Assembly: GCA_902806575.1 (NCBI GenBank)
Contig: CADCXD010000018.1
Span: 4,030,001 to 4,094,000, forward strand
Length of the DNA stretch: 64,000 nucleotides
Direction of reading: 5' to 3'
From: Jackrogersella multiformis
Lineage: Eukaryota; Ascomycota; Sordariomycetes; Xylariales; Hypoxylaceae
A program made the translations under genes and the position numbers. Below, piece after piece: positions 32,882 through 42,859 of this stretch. Below the pieces are notes generated by a model. It was not told where the DNA came from, ran no database searches, and worked only from the letters and a program-made list of their open reading frames with translations. The number at the start of each line of letters is the position of its first letter. The first letter of the stretch is position 1.

Positions 32882-34733
32882 ATGTCACCACAACAGATGG
32901 TTTCCGACCTTTTGCTCCAGGTACGAGCTGGAATTCATAATATGATCAAAGGCCTGGATAATCCTGCTCGCCATCCTGTTGTTTTCCTGTTCGAGATACT
33001 CCAATGGCAGTTCCAATGTCTCTTTGAGGTGTTCCAATGGTTCGCCGACAAGATATTCTCCCCAACACCTCCAGGGCCGAGTACTCAGTTGGGAAGACCT
33101 AAGGTTGCTATCATCGGCGCCGGCATAACCGGTGTGACATCAGCAGCTCATTGCATTGGCCATGGATTCGATGTCGTCATTTTTGAAGCTGGGGATAAGC
33201 ATAGCTTGGGAGGCATATGGAGTGTATGTAACACGATTCCTACACGAATACCTACCCTGGTACCTAGGTAAGAACTAACAGATGAAATACCCATATACTG
33301 ACGGCGCCGCATACAACAGAAAGTAAACAACACCTCGGGCCTACAGATTCATTCCTTCATGTACAGATTCCACCCGTCAGTCAAATGGCAAAATGGCTAC
33401 CCGGACAGACAGCAGATCATAAGCCAGGTGAAACAGCTGTGGGAACGATACGGTCTGGATACGAAGACAAAATTTGACACCGAGGTCGACAAGGTGTACC
33501 AAGATGAGAAGGGCCTCTGGGTCATCAATAGCCCCGACAATGGTAGGTTCGAAGGTGTCATAGCGGCCGTGGGAACTTGCGGGGACCCCAAGATGCCCCG
33601 GATGGACGGGATGGACACATTTAAGGGATCGATCTATCATTCAAGCAAATTGACCGGGTACGCACGAGAGAGGCCTTTTTGGTGTATTTCTGCTAATGTA
33701 GACTTAGTGTTCATGCCAAGGGTAAATCAATGATCATTATCGGCGGCGGCGCGTCTGCAGTTGAGGCTCTAGAATATGCTTCTGTACGTATACCTCCCGG
33801 AAATATCAGGAGAGATTTGATAGTCGTTGCTGACCCAAAAAAATATAGGAGGAGGGTGCCTCAAAGACATATATCCTCTCCCGAAGCGACAAGTGGATTA
33901 TTCCTCGCAACTGGGTGGTTGACGTCCTTCTTTCTCTGAACATCTGGGGCCAAGAGACCATGTTGTCTGCAATTCCAGAGACGCTGCTCAAGAAATTCTT
34001 TTACTGGGATTTACAAGACTTAGCGCCGAACGATAAGGGCTTATTCATGGACACACCAATGGTAAATTCAGATGTCATGGACAAGCTACGGTCAGGGGAA
34101 GCTGAGTGGATACGATGTGATATCGAGAATTTCACCAAGACGGGTATCCTTGTCAACAAGAGAGATAAAGGAGTGCCGGCAGGAGGTCCCGGCCGCCATA
34201 TGAAAATCGAAGGTGATATCGTGGTCATGGCGACTGGATATAAAAGGCCGTCATTGAGCTTTCTGCCCGAAGACTGTTTCTCTAAACCGTATGGACCGCC
34301 GAATTGGTATCTTCAAACATTTCCTCCGCAGCACCCTTCCATTTCGGCCATCAACTGCACCTATCTATCGGCAATTGGCACAGTCGGTAACTGGCACATC
34401 GGAATTTATACGAGGATTCTTCTCATGTTTCTGGCTGATCCATTGACGCGACCGGCTACGTTCTGGATGGAGCGTTGGATCGATATGACAAAGGTCCTTA
34501 AAGCTACAGCCCCAACCGGCGCTTTCGACTTTTTCACCTATCTTGAGCTGCTCTGGTGGTTCTTCTTCTGCGTCACCATTAACCCATTCCGGTGGAAGTG
34601 GGCCATCTTTGTCTTCTTCGGTCTCGGATTTGCACTACCAAAGCGGGTGGTAATAGCCGAAGATCAGATTCGTAATGGAATGGGATTCGCCGAGACTGAC
34701 GAGAAAAGCAAAGACGTCGGTAAAAGCTTCTAG
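32882..34733 (+). CDS. Flavin-containing monooxygenase (FMO-like)
   Basis: FAD- and NADPH-dependent monooxygenase of the FMO/Baeyer-Villiger-like group. Exons 32882-33223, 33320-33657, 33708-33783 and 33849-34733 give 546 aa. The FAD Rossmann motif VAIIGAGITGVTSAAHC starts near residue 75. The FMO signature FKGSIYHSSKLTG (FxGxxxHxxx) and the NADPH motif MIIIGGGASAVEALEYAS follow. IVVMATGYKRPSLSFL is the family's ATG-type motif. The C terminus has hydrophobic helices (ELLWWFFFCVTINPF; WAIFVFFGLGFALP), so the protein is probably membrane-anchored. Introns fall at conserved-looking spots and one carries a CCTAGGT motif. After the TAG stop the same frame stays open for a further 117 codons (next entry). 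Confidence 0.9.
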
Positions 34734-35084
34734 GAAAGCTTCGCTAATAAGTGTCCCTCGCATGTTCCTCGTCCGAAAATTTTTGAGAATCTCTCTCAGG
34801 AGGAGGAAGCGTTATTTTGGATGGAATACGCGGGAACTAACAGTATAACTGCTGAGCACGCAGAGCCGGACATCGGCAGCCCCACGTCTGTTTCCATAGA
34901 GGGTTGTAGCCTCAATGATGATTTTCTTATCGGAGGTACACAACAACACATCCCAGAAGAGCTCATGCAATGCGCCGTTATCGATCGTCATATGCTAGAT
35001 AACTCCGCTGGCGACCATAGTCGCAGCAGCTTCATCGATGACTATATGCGACACACCTGCAGGCGACGCCTTCTTGAGCTTTAA
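34734..35084 (+). CDS. Open frame in phase after the FMO stop; possible extension
   Basis: Directly after the FMO TAG the identical frame runs 117 codons without a stop to TAA/TGA-type termination at 35084. It contains PKIFENLSQEEEALFWMEYA and an in-frame ATG at 34821 that could give an 87-residue separate product. The FMO stop is flanked by a direct repeat AAAGCTTC (34723-34730 and 34735-34742), so the stop may have arisen by a small duplication. It may be a C-terminal domain reached by readthrough, a recently cut-off tail, or a separate short gene. The family was not recognised. Confidence 0.4.
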   Translation, partial: ESFANKCPSHVPRPKIFENLSQEEEALFWMEYAGTNSITAEHAEPDIGSPTSVSIEGCSLNDDFLIGGTQQHIPEELMQCAVIDRHMLDNSAGDHSRSSFIDDYMRHTCRRRLLEL

Positions 35085-35396
35085 CTTACTGACAAGAATT
35101 TAATTTGCTGTGTACAACAGTTTGTAACAGTTAACTGCACCGCCAAGCTAGAGATTGCTGGGTGGTGTAATGAGTGGATGAAGAGAGGATATAACAGCAT
35201 TTTTACAATGATTGTACTAAGGGATCAGGCTAGCATCTATTGATTAACTCAAGTCAGCGGTAACATTTGTACTGCGTGTTGCTATAGCACTTACAGCTTA
35301 ATCATGGAGCGACCCGTCACATGGCAGACTTGCCAGCATGTCCACAAGTAGACTTGAGACGGGATACACGGTAGTTAATATATTGATCTCCATGCT
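35085..35396. other. Convergent intergenic region
   Basis: About 310 bp of 3' flanks between the FMO region and the minus-strand LCP5 gene. No feature seen. Confidence 0.45.
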
Positions 35397-36539
35397 TTAA
35401 CGCTTGCCTCGATCTCTGCGCCCGCCTTCCATAACCTTGAGACGTTTGTTGAATCTGTCGCCTATCTCTCTAGTGTTCTCGCTGAAGCCACTTCCGCGAT
35501 TACTGTCGATTGTGTCCCTACCTCTCTTCCGACTCTTTTCTAGAAGCGCCTTGGTACCACCTCCGTTACCCCCTTTGCGCCTAGTTAATCGATCGATTCG
35601 GTTTGCACCCTCACCAAGATCTCGCCAATCTTCACCGCCAAAGTTCATCTTTGCATTGCGTCCCTCGATCTTGTTGCGTTTAGCACGCTCCTTCTTTCCC
35701 TCCTTTGGCAATCGGACGAAATTGGACTCTTCGTACTCCCGTTTGCGGTCCTCCTCCTGCCGTTCGGAAGCAGTCTTCATCTTCCTGCCGCCGGCCATAA
35801 TTGTGGTCCCAACGCTAGGTTCTGCGATTGGCACAGTTGAGAGCTCGGTGGAGATATACTCGTCCATTGTGGCTGATTTCATAGGTCTGCGGTCGCCGCG
35901 CTCCCTCCGCTCGGCTGTAGGCATGACGGTCGGAGTAATCTTGGGCGGACGGTATGCACCCGTCTTGTCCTCAGTTGCGGCAGCTGCTGCCATTCCTACT
36001 GGGTTTGATGGAGGCGCGAAGTTACCGAAACTGGGGGCAAACTGCTTGGCTGAAATATCGCGAGCAGGTCTGGTCGGACCTTCGTTCCCAGACCCATCTT
36101 CCTCGTAGCTATCCCCTTCATTTGACTCCAATTCCGATGTTAACTCGGCACTCTTCGCTGCCTGAGAATCAATACGATCCGCATCCTCGACTGCGCGCAG
36201 GATCTTGTCGAGCTGGAACTGCAATTTCTCCTCGAGGGGCTTGACTCCCTTGTCCAAATACAGTCGCACTTCGACTAGCTTTTTGACCACTATATCGCAG
36301 AGGTCGGTCTTCTCTCCTAGGTCATCCAAACTGGAATTTTTCGCATTTCGTATCTTGATTAATATTAGGAAGACGAGGTTCTGCAGATAGGAGAGGAGGA
36401 GCTCGTTTTTGACGTCTAAGAGAGACACCCCGTCTTTGGTCGGTTCAATGCCAGATATTTTGGGAGTAGCTTCGAATGCGGATGTTAATGAGTTGGTTAA
36501 GGAGTCCAGCAGGGCTGGTAACGATGCGGGGACTGCCAT
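35397..36539 (-). CDS. LCP5: Sas10/Utp3/C1D family protein (Lcp5/neuroguidin-like)
   Basis: Nucleolar U3 snoRNP-associated protein needed in yeast for 18S rRNA processing (Lcp5; neuroguidin in animals). Single exon, 380 aa from the ATG at 36539 (MAVPASLPALLDSLTNSLTS). The Sas10/C1D helical domain is visible as GVSLLDVKNELLLSYLQNLV and LVEVRLYLDKGVKPLEEKLQ. A central acidic stretch and an Ala run follow. The conserved RPPKITPTVMP block comes next, then a long basic tail with EESNFVRLPKEGKKERAKR and FNKRLKVMEGGRRDRGKR. It lies divergently from the TM9 gene at 37364. The upstream in-frame TTG at 36563 is not needed as a start. Confidence 0.92.
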   Translation of the reverse strand: MAVPASLPALLDSLTNSLTSAFEATPKISGIEPTKDGVSLLDVKNELLLSYLQNLVFLILIKIRNAKNSSLDDLGEKTDLCDIVVKKLVEVRLYLDKGVKPLEEKLQFQLDKILRAVEDADRIDSQAAKSAELTSELESNEGDSYEEDGSGNEGPTRPARDISAKQFAPSFGNFAPPSNPVGMAAAAATEDKTGAYRPPKITPTVMPTAERRERGDRRPMKSATMDEYISTELSTVPIAEPSVGTTIMAGGRKMKTASERQEEDRKREYEESNFVRLPKEGKKERAKRNKIEGRNAKMNFGGEDWRDLGEGANRIDRLTRRKGGNGGGTKALLEKSRKRGRDTIDSNRGSGFSENTREIGDRFNKRLKVMEGGRRDRGKR

Positions 36540-37363
36540 GTCCACGGGTGGTTTGTAAGGCAAGATATCGTTGGTGTTGTTGTATTGATTCGTATATGGA
36601 ACATGAAAGTCTCCAATTCAATTTTATTCTGTTGAAAATGATAAGAAAAAATATTTTGGGTTGAGCGATAACGATAAGATATCCTTGTATATTTGTATGG
36701 GTACCTAGTACGTACACTAGTGCCATAGCTCTCAGCCTCCCCACTAGCGCGGATGATTTGACTAGGGGTAGGTACGATCCCTCCATGGATGACTAAGATT
36801 ACACTAACCTAGGTAGTTCTTGGGGACAGCTGTCTTGCGCGTACCCACATCATTAATCTCCCATGCTCCCACGCTCCCATGCTCCTCCCATGCTCCTAGG
36901 TATGTAATGAGCTCCTAAATTTTATGAATATCGGGAATACCAACGCTGCTACTCTACATCGTACATAGTAAATTATTTCATACCGCCCTAACAACTTGAA
37001 ACAATTGTCGCACCTTTCTCTACCGAGACGCGCGCGCTTTCAGCTTCGTCTGCCGGGACATTTGTATCCTTTCCGATAATTCTTGATCGCTAGAATATCT
37101 TTCGATTGAACATCGGCAGTTCTGAGCCTCGTTATTCGATACCACCAACGAGCCTTTGTGCTCTGTCATTGGTCCCGAATCCTTTTCTTACGGCACTCCG
37201 TAATACGTAAGTTGACAGCCACAATAATAACAACGACGAGAATTCGCTGCCTGTCCATCTGTTCGCTCATTACACCACTACCTGCTTCTCTCTCGAACGG
37301 GTCTCCTTTCGTACGAACTTCTGTTAACTCCCAAAACAAGACTCAATGTCATAGAAAGTTACG
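36540..37363. promoter_or_regulatory. Bidirectional promoter region of LCP5 and TM9 genes
   Basis: An 824-bp region between divergent housekeeping genes. The sequence before the TM9 gene is CT-rich with CCCATGCTCC repeats at about 36860-36895. A two-codon upstream frame ATG TCA TAG occurs at 37345-37353, eleven bases before the TM9 ATG. Confidence 0.55.
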
Positions 37364-39367
37364 ATGAAGTCGAGAACGTTTGCGCCGTCGTGGGCGCTCT
37401 GCTTTTCGCTGTTAGCACTCCCTCAGCTGTCGGCCGCTTTCTACCTCCCCGGTGTCGCGCCTACATCATACAAGCAGGGCGATAAAGTTCCCCTCAACGT
37501 CAACAGCATCAAACCCGTTGCCGCCCAAGATGCGCTCCTCCACTCCGTCATGTCGTACGACTACTACAATGAGAGGTTTGAGTTCTGCCAGCCCGAAGGC
37601 GGTCCGTCCTACGTCTCCGAAAGCCTAGGAAGTATTTTATTTGGTGACAGAATAATGACTTCTCCATTCGATCTGAACATGATGAAGAACGAAACTTGCA
37701 AGAAGTTGTGTAGCTCGAAATACGATATGCCATCCGCACACTTCGTCAATAAACGAATAATGCAAGGTTACGCCTTGAACTGGCTGGTGGACGGGCTGCC
37801 TGCGGGCCAACATCTTCTTGATGACCTCACCGGAACTACTTTTTATAGCCCAGGCTTCGCTATGGGTACCATCTCCACGACTGATCCAGACGGTCCCACC
37901 TTTTTCAATAACCACTACGACATCGTTGTCGAATATCATAAGGTGAATGGAAAGGAGGACCAACTGAGGGTGGTGGGTGTCATCGTCCAACCTGCGTCTA
38001 AGGCGTACAAGGGTGATAATCTGGAGTGCAACGACAACTCAACGCCACCAGTGGTCCTTGTGGAAGACGCCGGTTCCGAGACCGAGGTTACATTTACCTA
38101 CAGTGTATACTGGACCGAGTCGCCAACTGCATGGGCTACGCGATGGGACAAATATCTACACGTGTTTGACCCTAAGATCCACTGGTTCTCCCTTGTCAAC
38201 TCGGCAGTCGTGGTTATCTTCCTAACTGTCACCGTCACTTCTGTGCTATTCAGGGCCCTGAAGAAGGATATTGCTAGATATAACCGGCTTGATCAGATCA
38301 ACTTGGAGGATCTCTCGGGTACCTCGGCTCTCGAAGATGGCGTTCAGGAGGACTCTGGCTGGAAGTTAGTTCATGGAGATGTATTCCGAACCCCATCTCA
38401 CCCTCTTCTTCTCTCCGTCTTCCTTGGCAATGGTGCTCAGCTGTTTGTTATGACCGGTTTCACCATTTGCTTCGCACTACTGGGTTTCTTGTCACCGTCG
38501 AACCGCGGCTCTCTAGGAACGATCATGATAATCCTCTATACCCTCCTCAGTTTCGTTGGTGGCTATGTCTCTGCGAGAGCCTACAAGTCGATGAACGGCG
38601 AAAAGTGGAAGTTGAACATTGGATTGACCCCTCTTCTCGTCCCCGGCATCGTCTTCTCGACTTTCTTCTTCCTGAACCTTTTCCTCTGGGCCAACGGAGC
38701 TGCCGGTGCGGTCCCATTTACCACGATGCTAGTGATCATCGGCATTTGGTTTATCATCTCGATTCCCCTCTCAGTTAGCGGTTCATGGCTCGGATTCCGC
38801 GCGGCGGGGGTTGAGCCTCCTGTCCGAACCAACCAGATCCCGCGACAGATTCCTCCTGCTACGACCTACCTAAAGCCTCTCCCCAGCATGTTGCTCGTGG
38901 GCATCTTGCCTTTCGGCGCGATCTTCGTCGAGCTTTACTTCATCATGAGCTCGATCTGGTTTAGCAAGATCTACTATATGTTCGGCTTCCTCTTCCTCTG
39001 CTACGGTCTCATGATCATCACCTGCGCCGCAGTGACCGTCCTCATGGTGTACTTCTTGCTGTGTGCCGAGAACTACCACTGGCAATGGCGGTCTTTCCTT
39101 GCCGCAGGAATGAGTGCAGGCTATATCTTCGCGAACGCCCTGATATACTTGATTAGCAAATTGTCCTTGGGGGGTTTATCTGGCACAGTCTTATATATCG
39201 GATATAGTGCTCTACTTTCATTCCTTTTCTTCATCCTAACAGGTACGTAATTACTCCTCGACTCTATTACCTGTCTACTATGCTAATGCCAACTTTTAGG
39301 GTCTATTGGATTCTTCTCAAGTTGGTGGTTCGTACAGAAAATTTACGCCTCTATTAAAATCGACTAA
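37364..39367 (+). CDS. Transmembrane 9 superfamily protein (EMP70-like)
   Basis: Nonaspanin (TM9SF/EMP70) of the endosome-Golgi system, involved in membrane-protein sorting and adhesion in other eukaryotes. Exons 37364-39242 and 39300-39367, 648 aa. A signal peptide of about 25 residues is followed by the typical lumenal start FYLPGVAPTSYKQGDKVPL. The lumenal domain contains CQPEGGPSYVSESLGSILFG. VFRTPSHPLLLSVFLGNGAQ then precedes nine predicted helices. FYFIMSSIW-type aromatic stretches and CAENYHWQWRSFLAAGMSAG are family hallmarks. The extreme C terminus KIYASIKID carries the conserved KxD/E-type signal encoded in the small second exon. Confidence 0.95.
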
Positions 39368-40185
39368 GTAATGACTTTCACGATTCGAGGCAGGTCACTT
39401 GTGCACATGCTCGAACCTTGTACTATATAAATGTACGATCGGTGTCCTTTTTTCAATATGCTGTCTTTGCAACATACCGACATAGGGTGAGACAAGATTT
39501 GACGAGTTGCATAAACGGCCTGCAAGCACCAAATGAGTCCGGCGTTTCTAGGGAGGCGTTTCTTCCAGGTTTAGGAGGGCTCTCGCATGTGATGATTAGA
39601 ACAGAAGGAAAAGTCTATTCCGGCTACGGTGGAGCTCGGGTAGGCGCCGACCTGGTTGACCTACGTGTATTCGGAAATATAAATAAACTTCATGTTTCAA
39701 CGGGATTCAATGATGATATGGGTTTCCTGCTAAATGTGATGTTGACTACCCAGGTTCTCAAACCTAGGATCCCACCGGCGGCCAAGAGAAGTCGGTGATT
39801 TGAAGTGGGGCCGATTGTTCTCCGCAATATGGTGAATACCCCGGCTCTCCGACTTTTTCACCGGATGGGCTTTCCCAACGCACTCTTTTAACAATATTAC
39901 TAGATACCTAAGCCTACATGGTAAGAATTTAGTAAGTAAGTTATTATAATGAGTACCTATCTATGTATGAAACATAACTGTTTGGTCGAAGGAATTTAGC
40001 AAATCATCTATAACGTCCTGCATTTACGGTGTATTTCTTTATCCATAATAAGCTACAGTCACTTAACTATCGTGGGCGGGAACGGCTGTATTATACCTAG
40101 GTACGCTAGCAGATCACACCATATGCTAGCCATATAGGCACGCCTTTCACCGGCTATCATTTCCCCTCGGACGATAAATAGTGAT
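39368..40185. other. Convergent intergenic region
   Basis: 3' flank of the TM9 and MED4 genes. A 126-codon plus-strand frame (39418-39798) starts without ATG and shows no family features, so it is not called. A CCTAGGTAC motif lies at about 40097. Confidence 0.45.
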
Positions 40186-41298
40186 CTACTCGTCGTCGTC
40201 CTCATCATCATCAGCCATGAACTGGAACTGCTTCCTCTCGCCCGCAGGCGAAGTCGCGACCTGACCCGCCGCACCGGCCACCGCACCGGCCCCCGAAATG
40301 CTCGCACGTCGCCAAGCCTCCCTCTGCTCTCTCTCGCGCTCGGTCCTTGCCCTCGCCTGCTCCTCTCTAGCTTTACGCTCCCTCTCCTCGCGCTCCTGCC
40401 TCTCGCGCTCCTGCGTCAGCTTCTGCTCTTCCTCTTCCTGCTTCTTACGTTGCTTCTCCAGCTCCGGGTCGTAGTTCTCCGGGTCGATGCCTTGCTCCGC
40501 GAGGAAGGCGAGCGAAACCAGTGCGCCCTTCCGCACCTGCTCCTCGTTGGGCCACGGGATGAACTCGAACCCGCTGTACGGGTTCATGTGCCATTGCAGG
40601 TCTTCGGGTAGGCTCGTCACGTTGTTGCTGTCGCCGCTAGTTGTGGTGACGGCGGGGTTCTGCTGTGCCTGCGACGCGGGAACGGGCGGAGGGACTCCGT
40701 TCGGCTGAGCTGCCGGCGCGCCGTTGGGTGTTGCGCCGGCCGGGGTTGCGGCCGTAGTCTCCATTCCTGACGCTCCGACATTATTAGCCTGGGAATCTGG
40801 TGACACACCGTTGGCGGCGCCGGCGGGTGGCATCGTGGTCTTGCTGATGCGGCGTGCGTAGGCTAGCAGCTCATCGTAGTTGATGTCGTAGCTAGGGATA
40901 TCGGAGGGAAAGACGGTGGCGGGAGCGCCGACGAGCTCTTTTCGAGTGTTGGCCAGTAGGTGCAGTGTGTCCTTGATCTGGGCGTCGAAGCTAGCTGTTG
41001 CTGCGCGAAGGTCCTGGATCCGGCGGTAGTTGGACTGGTGAGTCTGCACTAGATTTTGGGAGAATATGGTCAGTTTCCGGTATGCCTAGAGAGTATAATT
41101 GAGTGTGGTAGGAGAAAAAGAAATAAAAAAGGAAGATATTCATAACATACAGTCCTCTAAGCCCTTGTTGAGCTGGATATCTGCGAGGCCCAGCTCATTG
41201 ACTTGAGTCACGGATGGGTGGTACTTGGCGATGGAGTCGACGAGGGTGCTTAACGCTTTCTCTACGCGGTCGAAGCAGACATCGAGTTGCTTATCCAT
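40186..41298 (-). CDS. MED4: Mediator complex subunit 4
   Basis: Subunit of the Mediator middle module that links transcription factors to RNA polymerase II. Exons 41298-41151 and 41048-40186, 336 aa. The helical N terminus spans the intron (DSIAKYHPSVTQVNELGLAD; NYRRIQDLRAATASFDAQIK). The hallmark block is SGFEFIPWPNEEQVRKGALV. A Pro/Ala/Asn-rich linker separates them. After the core, a long Glu/Arg/Gln charged helix (about residues 245-300) leads to an acidic end MADDDEDDDE. The ATG at 41298 gives the expected helix start MDKQLDVCFDRVEKAL. The promoter holds TACCTAGGTAGGTACC at about 41352. Confidence 0.93.
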
Positions 41299-41844
41299 TT
41301 TTTCTGGTTCGCGATGAGTTGCCGTGAACGTGTTGGACGTGTACCTATCTACCTAGGTAGGTACCTGGGTAATAGGTAAAGGAAAAAAGATGGAGTTGAA
41401 ATTTGGTGAATGCGAATGCGAATTAACTTCTAAGGTTCCGTAAGAAATGTACAAAGGTACAGTTCGTACAATACAAATGCTTCAATTAGTGCATGTGAGT
41501 TTTGGCTACGGGATTAGTGAATACCTTAGGTACCTAAGTACCTAGGTAGATATTGCACATGTGATTTCAACCTTGGAAGTTAAACTTACCTACCCAGGTA
41601 GGTACCTACATAGGTATTGTGGCGTACATAAAGTTTCCTAATAATGTGGCTAATAGAAAGTGGGTACCTGGTACCGGGATCTTCCGAGGTCAACGAATGT
41701 CGCGCAGCTTCCATCCACCCATCTAAAACTAATACCTGAGCAGCAACGTAGAATTGAAGCTGTCACCAAAAGTCCTCACAAAAACCCAGACATTCGCCTG
41801 TCATTTAACTCTTCTACCCCCATACTCTTCGGCTATAAGTCAAG
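41299..41844. promoter_or_regulatory. Bidirectional promoter region of MED4 and QCR10
   Basis: A 546-bp divergent intergenic region. CCTAGGTA-type palindromes cluster at about 41345-41370, 41529-41550 and 41592-41620. No gene. Confidence 0.5.
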
Positions 41845-42583
41845 ATGGTGTTCCAGGTATGGCCATTGTCAACTTCCCATATACCCTTAACTATGATCTG
41901 TTGTGCTTATTTCGATCCACAAGCTTTGATTTATAATTTCGAGAGAAGCCTTGCTAATTTAACATAATTATAGACTCCCATTCGACGGGCATTGCCGAGC
42001 TACAAGAGCCCCTACGGACCTAAGTGAGTGCTCACCGATATACGCGCCCGCCCATTCTACGGTACCTTGCCTTTGAACTGAGCATCGAGAATGCAAGCGA
42101 GATGCGCTACGGCAGTTGGCGGGGTGGCACAGCGGATATGAATATTAAGAGTCATTCAGACCAGTAGCTAACCTCGGACGAACAAACTAATAGATACCAA
42201 TATCAACCCAATGTTGCAGGATGGTCATTCAAGCAGCTTGGTCGCCTGTAAGCTTCTCGATTTCCCTCACGTTGAATCTATCTACGCAGGATTCCGACCC
42301 GGATTCTGTAACAAGCCTACCTAGGTACTCACACTTGCAAACCCAGATTGCTAATATAGCTTGTACACAGTGGTTTCAATGCCGGCGCATTCGGAGGTGT
42401 AGCTCTCTTCGCCGTCATCTTCTACGCATCCGGCATCCCTAGAGTAAAGCAAGACATCCTACAAAAGATCCCCTTTATTGGCGGCCATTTCATCAAGGAG
42501 ATCCCCGCCTCGGACAACGTGAGTTCCTCATGTTACGCCCATACGTTTACACCTCTACTAATTCAACTATCTAGCCCTTCTAA
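41845..42583 (+). CDS. QCR10: Cytochrome bc1 complex subunit 10, five-exon gene
   Basis: Small single-helix subunit of mitochondrial ubiquinol-cytochrome c reductase (complex III). Five exons joined by hand: 41845-41856, 41974-42023, 42194-42247, 42371-42518 and 42575-42583. They make 273 nt, 90 aa, in perfect frame. The first exon is only MVFQ and the last only Pro-Phe-stop. The product shows RRALPSYKSPYGPKYQYQPN, then QPNVAGWSFKQLGRLGFNAG, the membrane helix GAFGGVALFAVIFYASGIPR, and VKQDILQKIPFIGGHFIKEI ending PASDNPF. This matches fungal QCR10 proteins. Intron 3 carries a CCTAGGTA motif. The frames are too short to be found by simple ORF calling. Confidence 0.9.
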
Positions 42584-42859
42584 ATGATTTCTAAATGGAA
42601 TCGTACTTGTGCTTTCTACTAGACGTAGAGAGGTAGGCATGGTGCTGGCGGGATAGAGCGTCTATGGCGAACTTCTGTACAAACATGACATCCGAATAGA
42701 TCTCTTTGAACCCACAATGCCGTTTCTAAATCTGATATAATTCTAAATTGGGCCCTGCTTGACATGGACCGTCTCGTCTAATCGTCTATTATGCGTGGTG
42801 ATAATAATACAATAATTTTCTCAAAACAGCTCTCATCCACGAGTCCCCTTTTTCTCTAC
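42584..42859. other. Short convergent intergenic region
   Basis: 3' flanks of QCR10 and the dihydroorotate dehydrogenase gene. No feature seen. Confidence 0.45.

Noticed and set aside
35404..36244. Long plus-strand frames opposite LCP5
   Set aside because: They are antisense shadows of a clearly conserved minus-strand gene, Arg/Ser/Leu-rich as expected from the opposite strand.
39418..39798. 126-codon frame downstream of the TM9 gene
   Set aside because: No ATG at the start and no protein family resemblance; it lies in the 3' flank.
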